Assembly (NCBI GenBank): GCA_937928595.1
Contig: CALGJV010000026.1
Location: forward strand, 62,001-126,000
Direction of reading: 5' to 3'
Origin: an uncultured Phycisphaerae bacterium
Lineage (GTDB): Bacteria; Planctomycetota; Phycisphaerae; UBA1845; Fen-1342
DNA length: 64,000 nt
In this document: piece by piece, positions 15,371 through 24,839 of the stretch
Numbering within the stretch: the first letter of the stretch is position 1
Layout of the letters: every line of letters begins with the position of its first letter
Notes under the pieces: generated by a model
Seen by the model: the letters and a program-made list of their open reading frames with translations, nothing else
What the model was told of the DNA's origin: nothing
Database searches by the model: none
Program-made: the position numbers and the translations under genes

Positions 15371-15410
15371 GCGGCGGGGCGCGCGGCAGCGCGCCGACGC
15401 GAGGGACGCC

Positions 15411-18400
15411 ATGCGGCGCGAGTGGTGCCGGATGCGGTGTGGAGCGGCGGGCTGGATCGTCGCGGCGTTCGCGTGTGCGGCCCCGGCGGACGCGCCGCCG
15501 CCGCGGGACTGGTCGCCGGCGGTGAGCGCCGCCCGCGCCGCCTACGAGGACGGGCGCTACGACGACGCGGCCGGCCTGCTGACGCGCGTGCTGACGGACC
15601 CGCCCGACGCCGCCGCCCGCCGCGACGCCGAGCTGCTCCAGGCCCTGTGCCTGCTGCGGCAGCCCGAGCGCACCGAACGCCTCAGCGGCCGCGGTCTGCT
15701 CGCCCAACTCGCCCGCGCCGATCCGCGCCTGCACGACGACCCCGACTGCCTGCTCGCGTACGGCGTCGCCCAGACCGCGCTGGCCGAGACCGGCAGCGCG
15801 CTCGACGCCCTGGCGCGCGCCGCGGACGGCTTCGCCGCGCAGCATCGCCCGGACGCGCAGCTCGCCGCGCTGGCCGCGCTCGCCCAGGCGTGGGCCGCCC
15901 ACGGCGAGTGGTTCGCGACGCCGGCCCGCTTTCGGGTCGATCCACCGCGCGACCCGGCCGAGGCCGACGCCATTCGCGGCCGGCAGATTGAAAGAGTCCG
16001 CGCAGAGGCCGCGGCCCTCCCCGGCAGCGACGCCATCGTGGCCGCGATCGACCTGACGCTCGCCCGGCACCGACTGAAGCAGCCGGAGACCGCGGACGGC
16101 AGTCGGACACTCCTCGAGGCGCTGGCGCAGCGTTCCACCCCCGCCGAGACGGCCGCCGAAGCGGCGCTGGTGCTGGCGCGCCTGGCCGACGACGCAGGCC
16201 GGGCGGCCGATGCGCACCGCTGGTACGGCCGGGCGGCCGACGTCGGGTCCGGCCGCACGCGACAGGAGGCGCTAGAGCGCATCGCAGCGTTGTCCCGGCC
16301 GGAACTGACGGTGGCCGCGCTCGAGCCGGTCGGCAGCGAGGCGGCCGCGCCGCTGGACGTGACGGCGCGCGGCCTGGTGGCGGTCCAGCTCGAGGTGCGG
16401 CGGATTGACCTCGACGCATGGCTGGCCAGGCCGACGCAGCGCGGAAACGAGGCACTGCTGCCGGAGTCCGGGTCCGTGGCACTCGCACGCGAATTCCAGC
16501 CTGGCCAGTCGCTCGCAACCGCCTGGCGCAGCGCCGCACTCACCCCTCCGCTTGCGTTCCGCGGACCGCCGGGCGCTTACGCGGTGATCGCCCGCGGGCG
16601 CACGGCGGAGGGCCGGGAAGTGACGGCCAAGCGCCTGCTGATCGTGAGCGACCTGCTCGGCATCGCGTGCGTGGGACTGGAGGAGGGCGCAGTCTTCGGG
16701 CTGCCGCGGCCGGCGGCCGCCGCGCCGCCCGACCTCGCGGCGCTGACCGGGCGCTTCTGGATGTACTCGTCGTTTGCGCCCACGGAAATCCCGATGACCG
16801 CGGGCGCCGGGCTCTTCGCGCTGCCGCCGGAAGCGCGGGTCGCGCGGGAGCGTCGCTGGGTGTGCCTGTTGCGCGCCGGCGCGCACGTCGCGCTGTGCCG
16901 GGGCGAACTGCCGGACCCGGCCGCGGCCGAGACGCGCGATGCCATCTTCTTCGCCGCGCCGGCGGAGGTCGCGCCGGGCGGATCCGTGGCCGTCGCCGGC
17001 TGGATCGCGCCGCCGCCGGACCCGGCCACGGCGACGCCGCCGGCTCCGCAAGCCGAGCTGGTGGACACGCTCGAGCGCGTGTTGGCCACCGCGCCCCTGA
17101 CGCCCGACGTCGGCGGGGGGTTCGCCGTCCAAGTGCGCGTGCCGCCGGACACCGTGCCGCAGGCGCTGCGCGTCTTGCTGCGCGCGAGCGGCCGCAGCAT
17201 AGAGAACCTCGCACCGCCGCAGACGATCCGCGTCCTCGCACCCACCGGCGCGGCCCGGCTCGAGTGCGACCTGCCGACCCTGAGCACCGCCGATCAACCC
17301 GCGCCGCGCGCGGCGCCGGTCAGCGCGGTGTGGGCGTGGGGTGCGCCGGCCACGCTCCGCGGCGGCCGGCTCCGCATCAGCATCCACACCCCCACGCCCG
17401 TGCCGGGTGACGTGTGGTCGCTGCCGTTCGCCAGCGCCGCGCAAGCCTTCGCCGCGCACGACCGCGGCTGGACGGCCGACCTGTCCGCCCTCGATCCGAC
17501 GGGGCAGGCGCGCCTGCTCGAATGCGGGCTCGAGCTGACGGGCTGGCTGGCCGACGGTCGCAGCGCGCGGCGGCTCGCAAGCTGCGCGGTCCAGAATCGA
17601 TCGGCCGGCGCGCCGCCCGCCGCCGCGGAAGACCCGCTGCCGCGCTCGGCGGTGGAGTTGTCGGCGCAGCTGCGCACCGACGAGAGGCCGCCCTTTGTGG
17701 ACCTCGAGGCCCGGACGCGCGACGGACGCCCGGTCGCCGTGCTTCTCGAAGGCGGCCGATTCGTGCAGGCACTCGTCGGGCCACCGAACACCCTCGAGCA
17801 CCTGCGCGTGCCGCTTCCGGCCGGCGTCTCGGCGGCAAACCTGCGCCTGCACGCCTTCGTGGCGGAGAGCGACCGGGTCACGCGGGTCATCCCGCGCGCC
17901 GTCCGTCCCCCGCCGAGCCCCGGTCCGAGCCCGACCGTCGCAATCGAGCGGGATGCGCTGTGGGGCGACGCGCGGCTGCGCATCACGTGGGATCCGGCGT
18001 GTCCGCCCTCCGCGCACGAAGCGTTGCTCATCCGCGTCGCCGAACTGCCCACGGAGCGCTGGCGGCCGCCGTGGGCCGGGCGGGTACCCGACGCACCCGC
18101 CGTGGCCGCGTCGTTGCCGCTGTCCACGCAACTCGCGGTAAACGACGTGGACTGGCCCGAACTGCTGCCGACGCAGCGCTGGCGCGCCCTGGCCGGACCG
18201 ACCGCGTGGTGCGCGGCCGTCCCGTTGCCGAAGGGGACGGGCGAGCTGTCCGTACCGCTGCCGGAGGCGCGCTGCACGCAGACCGTGTCGCTCTGGCTGG
18301 TGAACCGACACGGATTCGTCGGCGACGCGAACATCAGGGTGCCCGCTGCACCCACCGGCGCTGCGTGGCTCGACGTCCCGCCCCGCTGGACGGTCGGCGA

Positions 18401-19247
18401 CCGCGGCCGCGTCACGCTGGGCCTCACGCGGCCCGCCGGGGCGGCGCTGACGGCCCGCGTGTCCGTCGAGGGGGGCGAGTTACTGGCTCTCGAACAGCTC
18501 CGGTACCGCACCGGGCTGACGGGCGACTGGCAGCTCTGCGCTGCGGACGGCGTTGTCCCGCTGGCCGCCGGCGCGACGACCTGGATCACCGTCGAGGCCG
18601 AAGCCGCCCGACCGGGCTCGGGCAGCGTCCGCCTGACCCTGGAGCCGGTGGAGGGCGACGCCCACACCTGGTCCGCACCGCTCGAGATCGCGGCCGCGCC
18701 GGGCGGCACGGCGGCCACCGACGCGCTCGAGCTGCGGCGCACGATCGAAGTTTGGGTGCCGGAAGACAGTGCCAACCCCGCGCCGCCGCTGACCATTCCG
18801 ACGGACGAGCCGCGACCGGGGCCGTCGGGCACGCCGGCCGGCTCCTCGTCGCCGCCGGCCGCGACGCGTGCCGCCGCGGGAGCGTGGGTGCCGGTTCCGC
18901 CGGGCCGTCCCGTGCCGCCGGAACGTTACCTCCGCGTTCGTGAGGAGTTCGAGCTGCGCCGGTCGGACGGTCTGATCGTCTGGACGCAGCCGCTGCCGCT
19001 GACCTGCACGAGCCTGGCAGCCGACCCGCCCGAGTGCCCGCCCCTGGGCCGCCGCGTGCTCGGCCCCGCGGAGCGGCTCCAGTACCGGCTGCCGTTGCTG
19101 CCCCCGGGCACGCACCGACACGCGTATGTGCTGCTCACGACGCGAACGGGCAGCGGCCTGCTGCCGCCGCCCGAACTGCGGCTGAACGACGTCGCGCTGC
19201 CGGTGCGCGTCGCGCCCGGCGAGACCCGGCTCACCGTGCAGCCCTGA
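15411..19247 (+). CDS. Large secreted protein, alpha-2-macroglobulin-like
   Basis: From the ATG at 15411 (GAGGGA upstream) the product is 1278 residues with an N-terminal signal ('GWIVAAFACAAPADA'). Residues up to about 300 are TPR-like helices. The rest is a string of beta-sandwich modules. Several resemble the macroglobulin domains of bacterial A2M: 'AVQLEVRRIDLDAWLA', 'GAYAVIARG...LLIVSDLLG', and 'VPPRWTVGDRGRVTLGL', the usual entry to the A2M core. I find no CxEQ thioester and no terpenoid-cyclase helical domain, so it would not trap proteases covalently. An Ala/Pro linker precedes the last domain. It probably acts outside the cytoplasm; the A2M link is inference from motif style and needs a profile search. 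Confidence 0.6.
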   Translation: MRREWCRMRCGAAGWIVAAFACAAPADAPPPRDWSPAVSAARAAYEDGRYDDAAGLLTRVLTDPPDAAARRDAELLQALCLLRQPERTERLSGRGLLAQLARADPRLHDDPDCLLAYGVAQTALAETGSALDALARAADGFAAQHRPDAQLAALAALAQAWAAHGEWFATPARFRVDPPRDPAEADAIRGRQIERVRAEAAALPGSDAIVAAIDLTLARHRLKQPETADGSRTLLEALAQRSTPAETAAEAALVLARLADDAGRAADAHRWYGRAADVGSGRTRQEALERIAALSRPELTVAALEPVGSEAAAPLDVTARGLVAVQLEVRRIDLDAWLARPTQRGNEALLPESGSVALAREFQPGQSLATAWRSAALTPPLAFRGPPGAYAVIARGRTAEGREVTAKRLLIVSDLLGIACVGLEEGAVFGLPRPAAAAPPDLAALTGRFWMYSSFAPTEIPMTAGAGLFALPPEARVARERRWVCLLRAGAHVALCRGELPDPAAAETRDAIFFAAPAEVAPGGSVAVAGWIAPPPDPATATPPAPQAELVDTLERVLATAPLTPDVGGGFAVQVRVPPDTVPQALRVLLRASGRSIENLAPPQTIRVLAPTGAARLECDLPTLSTADQPAPRAAPVSAVWAWGAPATLRGGRLRISIHTPTPVPGDVWSLPFASAAQAFAAHDRGWTADLSALDPTGQARLLECGLELTGWLADGRSARRLASCAVQNRSAGAPPAAAEDPLPRSAVELSAQLRTDERPPFVDLEARTRDGRPVAVLLEGGRFVQALVGPPNTLEHLRVPLPAGVSAANLRLHAFVAESDRVTRVIPRAVRPPPSPGPSPTVAIERDALWGDARLRITWDPACPPSAHEALLIRVAELPTERWRPPWAGRVPDAPAVAASLPLSTQLAVNDVDWPELLPTQRWRALAGPTAWCAAVPLPKGTGELSVPLPEARCTQTVSLWLVNRHGFVGDANIRVPAAPTGAAWLDVPPRWTVGDRGRVTLGLTRPAGAALTARVSVEGGELLALEQLRYRTGLTGDWQLCAADGVVPLAAGATTWITVEAEAARPGSGSVRLTLEPVEGDAHTWSAPLEIAAAPGGTAATDALELRRTIEVWVPEDSANPAPPLTIPTDEPRPGPSGTPAGSSSPPAATRAAAGAWVPVPPGRPVPPERYLRVREEFELRRSDGLIVWTQPLPLTCTSLAADPPECPPLGRRVLGPAERLQYRLPLLPPGTHRHAYVLLTTRTGSGLLPPPELRLNDVALPVRVAPGETRLTVQP

Positions 19248-19283
19248 CGACGTGGAGCACTCTGCGCGTCGGGACGCCGCGGC

Positions 19284-21503
19284 CTACGCCGCGCGCCGCA
19301 GTCGCAGCGCATTGCCCACCACGGTCAGCGAGCTGAGCATCATCGCCACCGTCGCGAGCGTCGGCGGCAGCGGCGCCAGCATCGCCAGCGGCAGCATCAC
19401 GACGTTGTAAGCCAGCGCCCAGAACAGGTTCTGCTTCATCACCCGGCTGCTCCGCCGCGACAGGCGGATCGCGTCCGCGATGCGCAGCGGCGAGTGCCCG
19501 ACGAGGCAGATGTCGGCGGTCTCGCGGGCCACGTCGGCGCCCGTCCCGATGGCGATGCCCACGTCGGCCGCCGCCAGCGCCGGAGCATCGTTGACGCCGT
19601 CGCCGACCATCGCCACGCCGCCGTCACGCCCCGCCAGCGCCTGCACGCGCGCCAGCTTGTCCGCGGGGCTGAGCTCCGCCTCGAACGACGCGACGCCGAG
19701 CTGCTGCGCCACGTGCCGCACCGCCGCCGCCCGGTCGCCGCTGAGAATGTGCGTCGCCACGCCGAGGGCGCGCAGCGCCGCCACGGCCGCGGCGGCCTCG
19801 GGATGCAGGGTGTCGGACAACACAAACAGTGCCGCCGCCTGACCGTCGAGCCCCGCCCACACGACCGTCGCCCCGGTCGCCGCCCATTCCTCGGCCGCCG
19901 CCGGGTGTGCGGACGTCGCCACCCCCTGCTCCGCCAGCCACGCCGCCGTGCCGACCACCACGTCCGCCCCGGCCACGTCCGCCCGCACGCCCGCCCCCGG
20001 CCGCGACCGCAGCTCACGCGCCGCCGGCCACGTCAGCCCGCGCTCGCGGGCCGCCGCCACGAGTGCGCGGGCCAGCGGGTGCTCGCTGTGCTGCTCGACG
20101 GCCGCCACGAGCCGCAGCACATCCTCTTCACGGCGGCCCCCCAGCGGCACCACCGCCTGCAAGCTCGGCCGACCGAGCGTCAGCGTGCCGGTCTTGTCCA
20201 GCAGCACGGTCCGGACCCGTCCGGCCGCCTCGAGCGCCGCGGGGTCGCGCACGAGGATGCCGCGCTCGGCCGCGCGCGACGTGCCGACGAGCACGGCCGT
20301 GGGGATGGCCAGCCCCAGCGCGCAGGGGCAGGCGACGACCAGCACCGCGATCATGCGGGTCAGGGCGGCGGCGGTGTCCGCGCCCGCCAGTTTCCACCCG
20401 AGCAGCGTCAGGACCGCCAGAACGACGACGGCGGGTACGAAGACGGATGCGACGCGGTCGGCGAAGCGCTGCCAGGGCGGCTTAGCCGCCTGGGCGTCGG
20501 CCACCAGTCGGGCGATGCGCGCGGCGGCGCTTTCCGCCCCGCTGGCGGTCGCCCGCACGCCCAGCAGCCCGTCGAGCACCCGCGTGCCGCCGAGCACGCG
20601 GTCGCCCGGCCCGCACGCCCGCGGCAGCGATTCGCCGGTCAGCAGGGATTCGTCGACCGCGCCGTGCCCGGCCAGGACGTCGCCGTCCACCGGCACGGCT
20701 GCATGGGCAGGCACGCGGACGACGTCGCCCGGCCGGATGTCATCGAGCGCGACAGTCTCAACGGCATCCCCCGCCACGCGCTGCGCGGTCTGCGGCAGCC
20801 GGGCCAGCAGCGCGCGCAAGGCCGCCGAGGCCCGACCCCGGGCCCGGGCCTCCAGGTGCTTGCCGACCGCGACGAACAGCACGATCGGCGCGGCCGCGTG
20901 GAACAACATCAGTTCGTGGATGTGCAGCGCGACGCCGAAGACGCTCGCGACGAGGGCCGTCACGGCGCCGAGGCTGACGAGCAGGTCCATATTCGCCGTG
21001 CGGCGCACCAGGGCCCGCCCCGCCCCGAGCAGCATCGGCCCCCCGGCCACGATCAGGATCGCCACGGTGAGCGTCGCCTGGGCCGGCCAGCCCGCGAACA
21101 GCGACAGCACCGCCGCGACCGGAACCGGCACGAGCCCCGGCGGTCCGGCTTCGGCCAGGTGGCGGCCCAGCAGCGGCAAACCAAGCACCACGGCCAGCGT
21201 GAGCCGCCGACGCTCGCGCGCCGGATCGTCCCGCCGTTCGTGTTCGCCGGACGCAACCACACCGGCGGCGATGGGCTCGGCGTCGTAGCCGGCCCGTCGC
21301 ACGGCGTCGAGGCAGGGCCCGGGGTCGTCGGGAGCGTCGTTCGTCAGCGTCACCGTGGCCTGACCGGTCGCAAGGTTGACGGCCGCCTCCGTCACGCCGG
21401 GCACCCGCCGCAACGCCCGTTCGACCGACGCGGCGCACCCCGCGCAGTGCATCCCCCGGATGCGGAACTGGAGCCGCTCGCCGGGCTTGGACGCGGGAGA
21501 CAT
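19284..21503 (-). CDS. copA: Copper-exporting P1B-type ATPase
   Basis: The 739-residue membrane pump drives Cu(I) out of the cytoplasm with ATP. One heavy-metal-associated domain is at the N-terminus, with its CxxC at Cys20 and Cys23 ('GMHCAGCAAS'). The membrane metal site CPC lies near residue 390 ('VACPCALGLAIP'), the phosphorylated Asp near 437 ('DKTGTLTLG'), the HP motif in 'EQHSEHPLARAL', and the hinge in 'GDGVNDAPALAAADVGIAIG'. The ATG at 21501-21503 is preferred because the upstream frame is unstructured. It is convergent with the A2M-like gene and divergent from the secretin. I see no CueR- or CsoR-type operator. Confidence 0.95.
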   Translation of the reverse strand: MSPASKPGERLQFRIRGMHCAGCAASVERALRRVPGVTEAAVNLATGQATVTLTNDAPDDPGPCLDAVRRAGYDAEPIAAGVVASGEHERRDDPARERRRLTLAVVLGLPLLGRHLAEAGPPGLVPVPVAAVLSLFAGWPAQATLTVAILIVAGGPMLLGAGRALVRRTANMDLLVSLGAVTALVASVFGVALHIHELMLFHAAAPIVLFVAVGKHLEARARGRASAALRALLARLPQTAQRVAGDAVETVALDDIRPGDVVRVPAHAAVPVDGDVLAGHGAVDESLLTGESLPRACGPGDRVLGGTRVLDGLLGVRATASGAESAAARIARLVADAQAAKPPWQRFADRVASVFVPAVVVLAVLTLLGWKLAGADTAAALTRMIAVLVVACPCALGLAIPTAVLVGTSRAAERGILVRDPAALEAAGRVRTVLLDKTGTLTLGRPSLQAVVPLGGRREEDVLRLVAAVEQHSEHPLARALVAAARERGLTWPAARELRSRPGAGVRADVAGADVVVGTAAWLAEQGVATSAHPAAAEEWAATGATVVWAGLDGQAAALFVLSDTLHPEAAAAVAALRALGVATHILSGDRAAAVRHVAQQLGVASFEAELSPADKLARVQALAGRDGGVAMVGDGVNDAPALAAADVGIAIGTGADVARETADICLVGHSPLRIADAIRLSRRSSRVMKQNLFWALAYNVVMLPLAMLAPLPPTLATVAMMLSSLTVVGNALRLRRAA

Positions 21504-21813
21504 GCCGGAATGATAGACCGTGGGCGGCCCCGGCCGCCCTGGGCACGGCCGACATGCGCCTTGCGGGGGCGGCCGCAGGGCTCGGAATTTGTGTCGCCGG
21601 GCCGCGCTCCCGCCGTTGCGAGCGGGCAGGAGCAGGGCTACACTGGCCCCCCGTATGTGGTGGTCTGACTTCCAGCCCGGCTTCATTCGTTCATCCATCC
21701 CGACTGTCGGTTTTTGTCGTGTGACAGAGGATGGCCGCCCGCGCCGCGCTGCGGTTGCGCGGCGGATGAGCTGACCCGCCCCGCGGGTCGGCGTGAGATC
21801 GGAGGAACTCCGA
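21504..21813. other. Divergent intergenic region, copA / secretin
   Basis: 310 bp without a gene. It holds a plus-strand promoter (21616-21644), a short weak hairpin followed by T5 near 21700-21715, and a perfect 7-bp hairpin (GACCCGC/GCGGGTC, 21773-21789) just before the secretin ribosome binding site, where it could affect translation. Confidence 0.5.
21616..21644 (+). promoter_or_regulatory. Predicted promoter of the secretin gene
   Basis: TTGCGA (21616-21621) and TACACT (21639-21644) are 17 bases apart. The start would be near 21651, giving a leader of about 160 nt. Confidence 0.45.
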
Positions 21814-24762
21814 GTGAAATCAGTGGTTCGAATCTGGAGCGGAGTCGCGGTGTCGCTCGTGCTGACCCTCGTCCCCGCGGCGGTGGCGCAGAACGCGAAG
21901 TTGCGGGAGGCGGCCGACCTGTTTGAACGACAGGACTACAAGGCCGCCCAGCAGGCCCTGCAGGAGGTCCAGCGCGACGGGCTCACGGAGGCCGAACTCG
22001 CCCGACTGGATGAACTCCTGAAGCAGGTCCCCGAGGCAATCCGGGCGGCCGAGAGGGCCGAGCAGGACCTGGCGGCCGCCGGGCAGGCGTACGACCGGGG
22101 CGAGTGGGAGGCGGCCGAGCGGCTGTACCAGGCCGTGGTCGACAACCGCTTCGCCCGGCCCGAGCAGCGGCAGTCGGCCGCGCAGCAGCAGGCCCGCATC
22201 GCGGAGAAGAAACGGCTCGCCGAGGCAGCGAAACCGGGCGGCGTGGTGGAGGAACCGCCGGCCGAGCCGGTCTCCGCGGCCCGGCCCGCCGAGCCGATGC
22301 CGGCTCCGGAGCCCCCTAAGCCCGAGGAGCCGCGGCGGCTCACGCCGTCCGACGAGATGCGCATGCGGGACGACTTGCTCTGGCAGCGGGCGGTGGCCCG
22401 GGCGCTGGCGGCGGCCGACGCGGCCCGCGAGGCGATGGGCAACAACCGCTACGACGAAGCCCGCAAGCTGGTGGACACGGCGCAGCAGGTGATCGAGGCG
22501 GCACGGCGCTACGCCGAGCCCGTCGCCCGCTATGAGGCGATGAAGGCCCAGATGGCCCAGCTCCGCGACGAGCTGGACGCGCGGGCGCGTGAGCACGAGC
22601 AGCAGAGCACCCAGCAGCAGCTCGATCAGATTCGCGCGCGCCAGGCCGCGCGGAGGGAGATTCTCGAGCGTCAGAAGGCCGAGACGATCGAGCAGCTTTT
22701 CAATAACGCGGACCAGCTCCGCCGGGAACGCAAGTTCGGCGAGGCCGCCGAGACGCTCCGGCAGATCCTGCGGATCGCCCCGGACAACGCCCGCGCCCGC
22801 TACGAGCTGACCTGGGCCGAGGACTTCGCTTCGTACAACCAGCAGGCGGAGTGGCACCACGACTTGTACACGCAGCAGCGCCAGACGCTCATCGAAACGG
22901 ACGAGGCGCTGATCCCCTGGGTGCAGGAGGTGCTGTACCCGCGGAACTGGATCGAGATGACCGCCAAGCGCTCGCCGCTGGGCGTGTCCGGGCGGGCCGG
23001 CGCGGCGGAGGACAACGAGCTGAACCGCAAGCTGAGCGAGACGTTGCCCGAGGTGCGGTTCGAGCAGCAGCCGTTCGAGCAGGTGGTCGAGTTCCTGGCG
23101 GAGATCACGAAGATCAACATCGCGGTGGACTGGACCGACCTGGCGGACCACGGCATCGAGAGGGACAAGCAGGTCACGCTCCGCCTGACGAACCTGAGCT
23201 TCCGCACGGTGCTCCAGGAGCTCATCGGACAGGTGGGCGGCGAAGTGGAGCTGGCCTACGCGGTGGGCGACGGCCTGCTGCGCATCGCGACGAAGGCCAA
23301 GCTTGACAAGGACAAGATGGTCCTGATTTACGACATCCGCGATCTGCTGGTGAACATCCCGCGAGCCCAGCGGCGCTCGTCGTTCGACGTGACGCAGGGC
23401 ATGGGGCAGGGCCGCGGCGCGGGGGGCGGCGGGGGCGGCGGCTCCGGCATGTTCCAGCAAGGCGCGCAGAACCAGCAGCAGGAGGACCCGAACAACCAGG
23501 GCGCCAACCGTGTGCTGGTCGAGCAGATCATCGACATCATCCGGCAGACGGTTGAGCCGGATTCGTGGCGCGAGACCGGCGGCGGCGACGCCTCGATCCG
23601 CGAACTCAACGGGCAGCTCATCATCTACAACACGTCCAACGCCCATCGGCAGGTCGCTGACCTGCTCAGCCAGCTCCGCGAGCAGCGGGCCCTGCAGATC
23701 GCGGTCGAGGCCCGGTTCCTCCAGGTCGTGTCGAACTTCCTCGAACAGTTCGGCGTAGACCTGGACTTCGTGTTCAACTCGGGCTCGGCCGGCTACGACC
23801 GCGCGATCGGCGCGCAGGGCGAGTCCATTGTCGACCCGGCCACGGGCGCTCCGGTCCTGATCGACCGGCGCTACTCGCGCGCGGGCGTGTTCCCGAGCCC
23901 GCCGCCGTTCGGCACCCCGCTGACGCCCGGCACCGTCCCGCAGCAGCCCTACAACCAGGCGGGGTTCGTGCCGCGCGGCACCGGCGTTTCCCCGCATTTC
24001 GATGACATGACGCCGATCGGCGCGCAGCAGAGCTCGCTGAACCTGGTCGACCCCGGCAACCGCAACACCGGCGTACCCGGCTCGTTCGGGCCCAACGCCG
24101 CGCTCAACCCGGCACTCAGCATCGCCGGTTCGTTCCTCGACAACCTCCAGGTCGACTTCCTGATCCGCGCGACCCAGGCCAACGCCCGTTCCAGCATCCT
24201 CCAGGCGCCGCGCCTGGTGCTGTTCAACGGCCAGGCCTCGTCGATCCAGGTCGGCCGCTCGCGCGACTACGTCTCCAGCCTCGAGCCGCGGCTGGCCGAG
24301 GGCGCGGTCGGCTTCTCGCCGCAAATCAGCCAGGCCGACAGCGGCGTGTCCATGTACGTCGAGGCCACCATCAGCGCCGACCGCCGCTACGTCACGCTCA
24401 CGCTGTCCGTGCAGCAGCGCGACGAGCCGACGCTCGAGAAGTTCGAGGTTCAGCGGGCCAGCGGCAGCTCGCCCGGTGCGTTCATCCAGCTCGTCGATCA
24501 GGCGTTCGCCATTCTCGAGACCACCGTCTCCGTGCCGGACGGCGGCACCGTCCTGCTGGGCGGCGTCAAGCAGGTCGGCGAAGTTGAGATCGAGGCCGGC
24601 GTCCCCGTGCTCAGCAAGATCCCCGTGCTCAAGCGGGCGTTCAGCAACATGACGACCGTGAAGGACACGCGCACGCTGCTGATCCTCGTCAAGTCCAAGA
24701 TCATCATTCAGAAGGAGGCCGAGGAAGAGGCCTTCCCGACCTTCACCCGCTCGGGCGTCTGA
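21814..24762 (+). CDS. Secretin with N-terminal TPR/coiled-coil region
   Basis: The 982-residue outer-membrane pore protein belongs to the GspD/PilQ secretin superfamily. The GTG at 21814 has GGAGGA seven bases upstream; a signal peptide follows ('VAVSLVLTLVPAAVAQ'). Residues to about 380 are TPR-like and then Gln/Arg/Glu-rich coiled coil. A secretin N-domain ('FEQVVEFLAEITKINIAVDW') and a Gly- and Gln-rich loop come next. The C-terminal beta-barrel module has the hallmark 'VPDGGTVLLGGVKQ' and 'VPVLSKIPVLKRAF'. Secretins form channels for type II secretion, type IV pili or related systems. No ATPase or pseudopilin gene is adjacent, so the system served is unknown. The long helical front end is unlike GspD and more like planctomycete secretins. 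Confidence 0.9.
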   Translation: MKSVVRIWSGVAVSLVLTLVPAAVAQNAKLREAADLFERQDYKAAQQALQEVQRDGLTEAELARLDELLKQVPEAIRAAERAEQDLAAAGQAYDRGEWEAAERLYQAVVDNRFARPEQRQSAAQQQARIAEKKRLAEAAKPGGVVEEPPAEPVSAARPAEPMPAPEPPKPEEPRRLTPSDEMRMRDDLLWQRAVARALAAADAAREAMGNNRYDEARKLVDTAQQVIEAARRYAEPVARYEAMKAQMAQLRDELDARAREHEQQSTQQQLDQIRARQAARREILERQKAETIEQLFNNADQLRRERKFGEAAETLRQILRIAPDNARARYELTWAEDFASYNQQAEWHHDLYTQQRQTLIETDEALIPWVQEVLYPRNWIEMTAKRSPLGVSGRAGAAEDNELNRKLSETLPEVRFEQQPFEQVVEFLAEITKINIAVDWTDLADHGIERDKQVTLRLTNLSFRTVLQELIGQVGGEVELAYAVGDGLLRIATKAKLDKDKMVLIYDIRDLLVNIPRAQRRSSFDVTQGMGQGRGAGGGGGGGSGMFQQGAQNQQQEDPNNQGANRVLVEQIIDIIRQTVEPDSWRETGGGDASIRELNGQLIIYNTSNAHRQVADLLSQLREQRALQIAVEARFLQVVSNFLEQFGVDLDFVFNSGSAGYDRAIGAQGESIVDPATGAPVLIDRRYSRAGVFPSPPPFGTPLTPGTVPQQPYNQAGFVPRGTGVSPHFDDMTPIGAQQSSLNLVDPGNRNTGVPGSFGPNAALNPALSIAGSFLDNLQVDFLIRATQANARSSILQAPRLVLFNGQASSIQVGRSRDYVSSLEPRLAEGAVGFSPQISQADSGVSMYVEATISADRRYVTLTLSVQQRDEPTLEKFEVQRASGSSPGAFIQLVDQAFAILETTVSVPDGGTVLLGGVKQVGEVEIEAGVPVLSKIPVLKRAFSNMTTVKDTRTLLILVKSKIIIQKEAEEEAFPTFTRSGV

Positions 24763-24839
24763 TCCGCCCGCGTGGTTCGCGACTCGTCCCGCGCCCGCCG
24801 TGGTTCCCGCGGCGGGCGCGGCCGTTTCCGGAGTCCCGC

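Noticed and set aside
21825-21845. tRNA-like T-loop sequence GGTTCGAATC
   Set aside because: It lies inside the secretin N-terminus; no acceptor, D or anticodon stems can be built around it.
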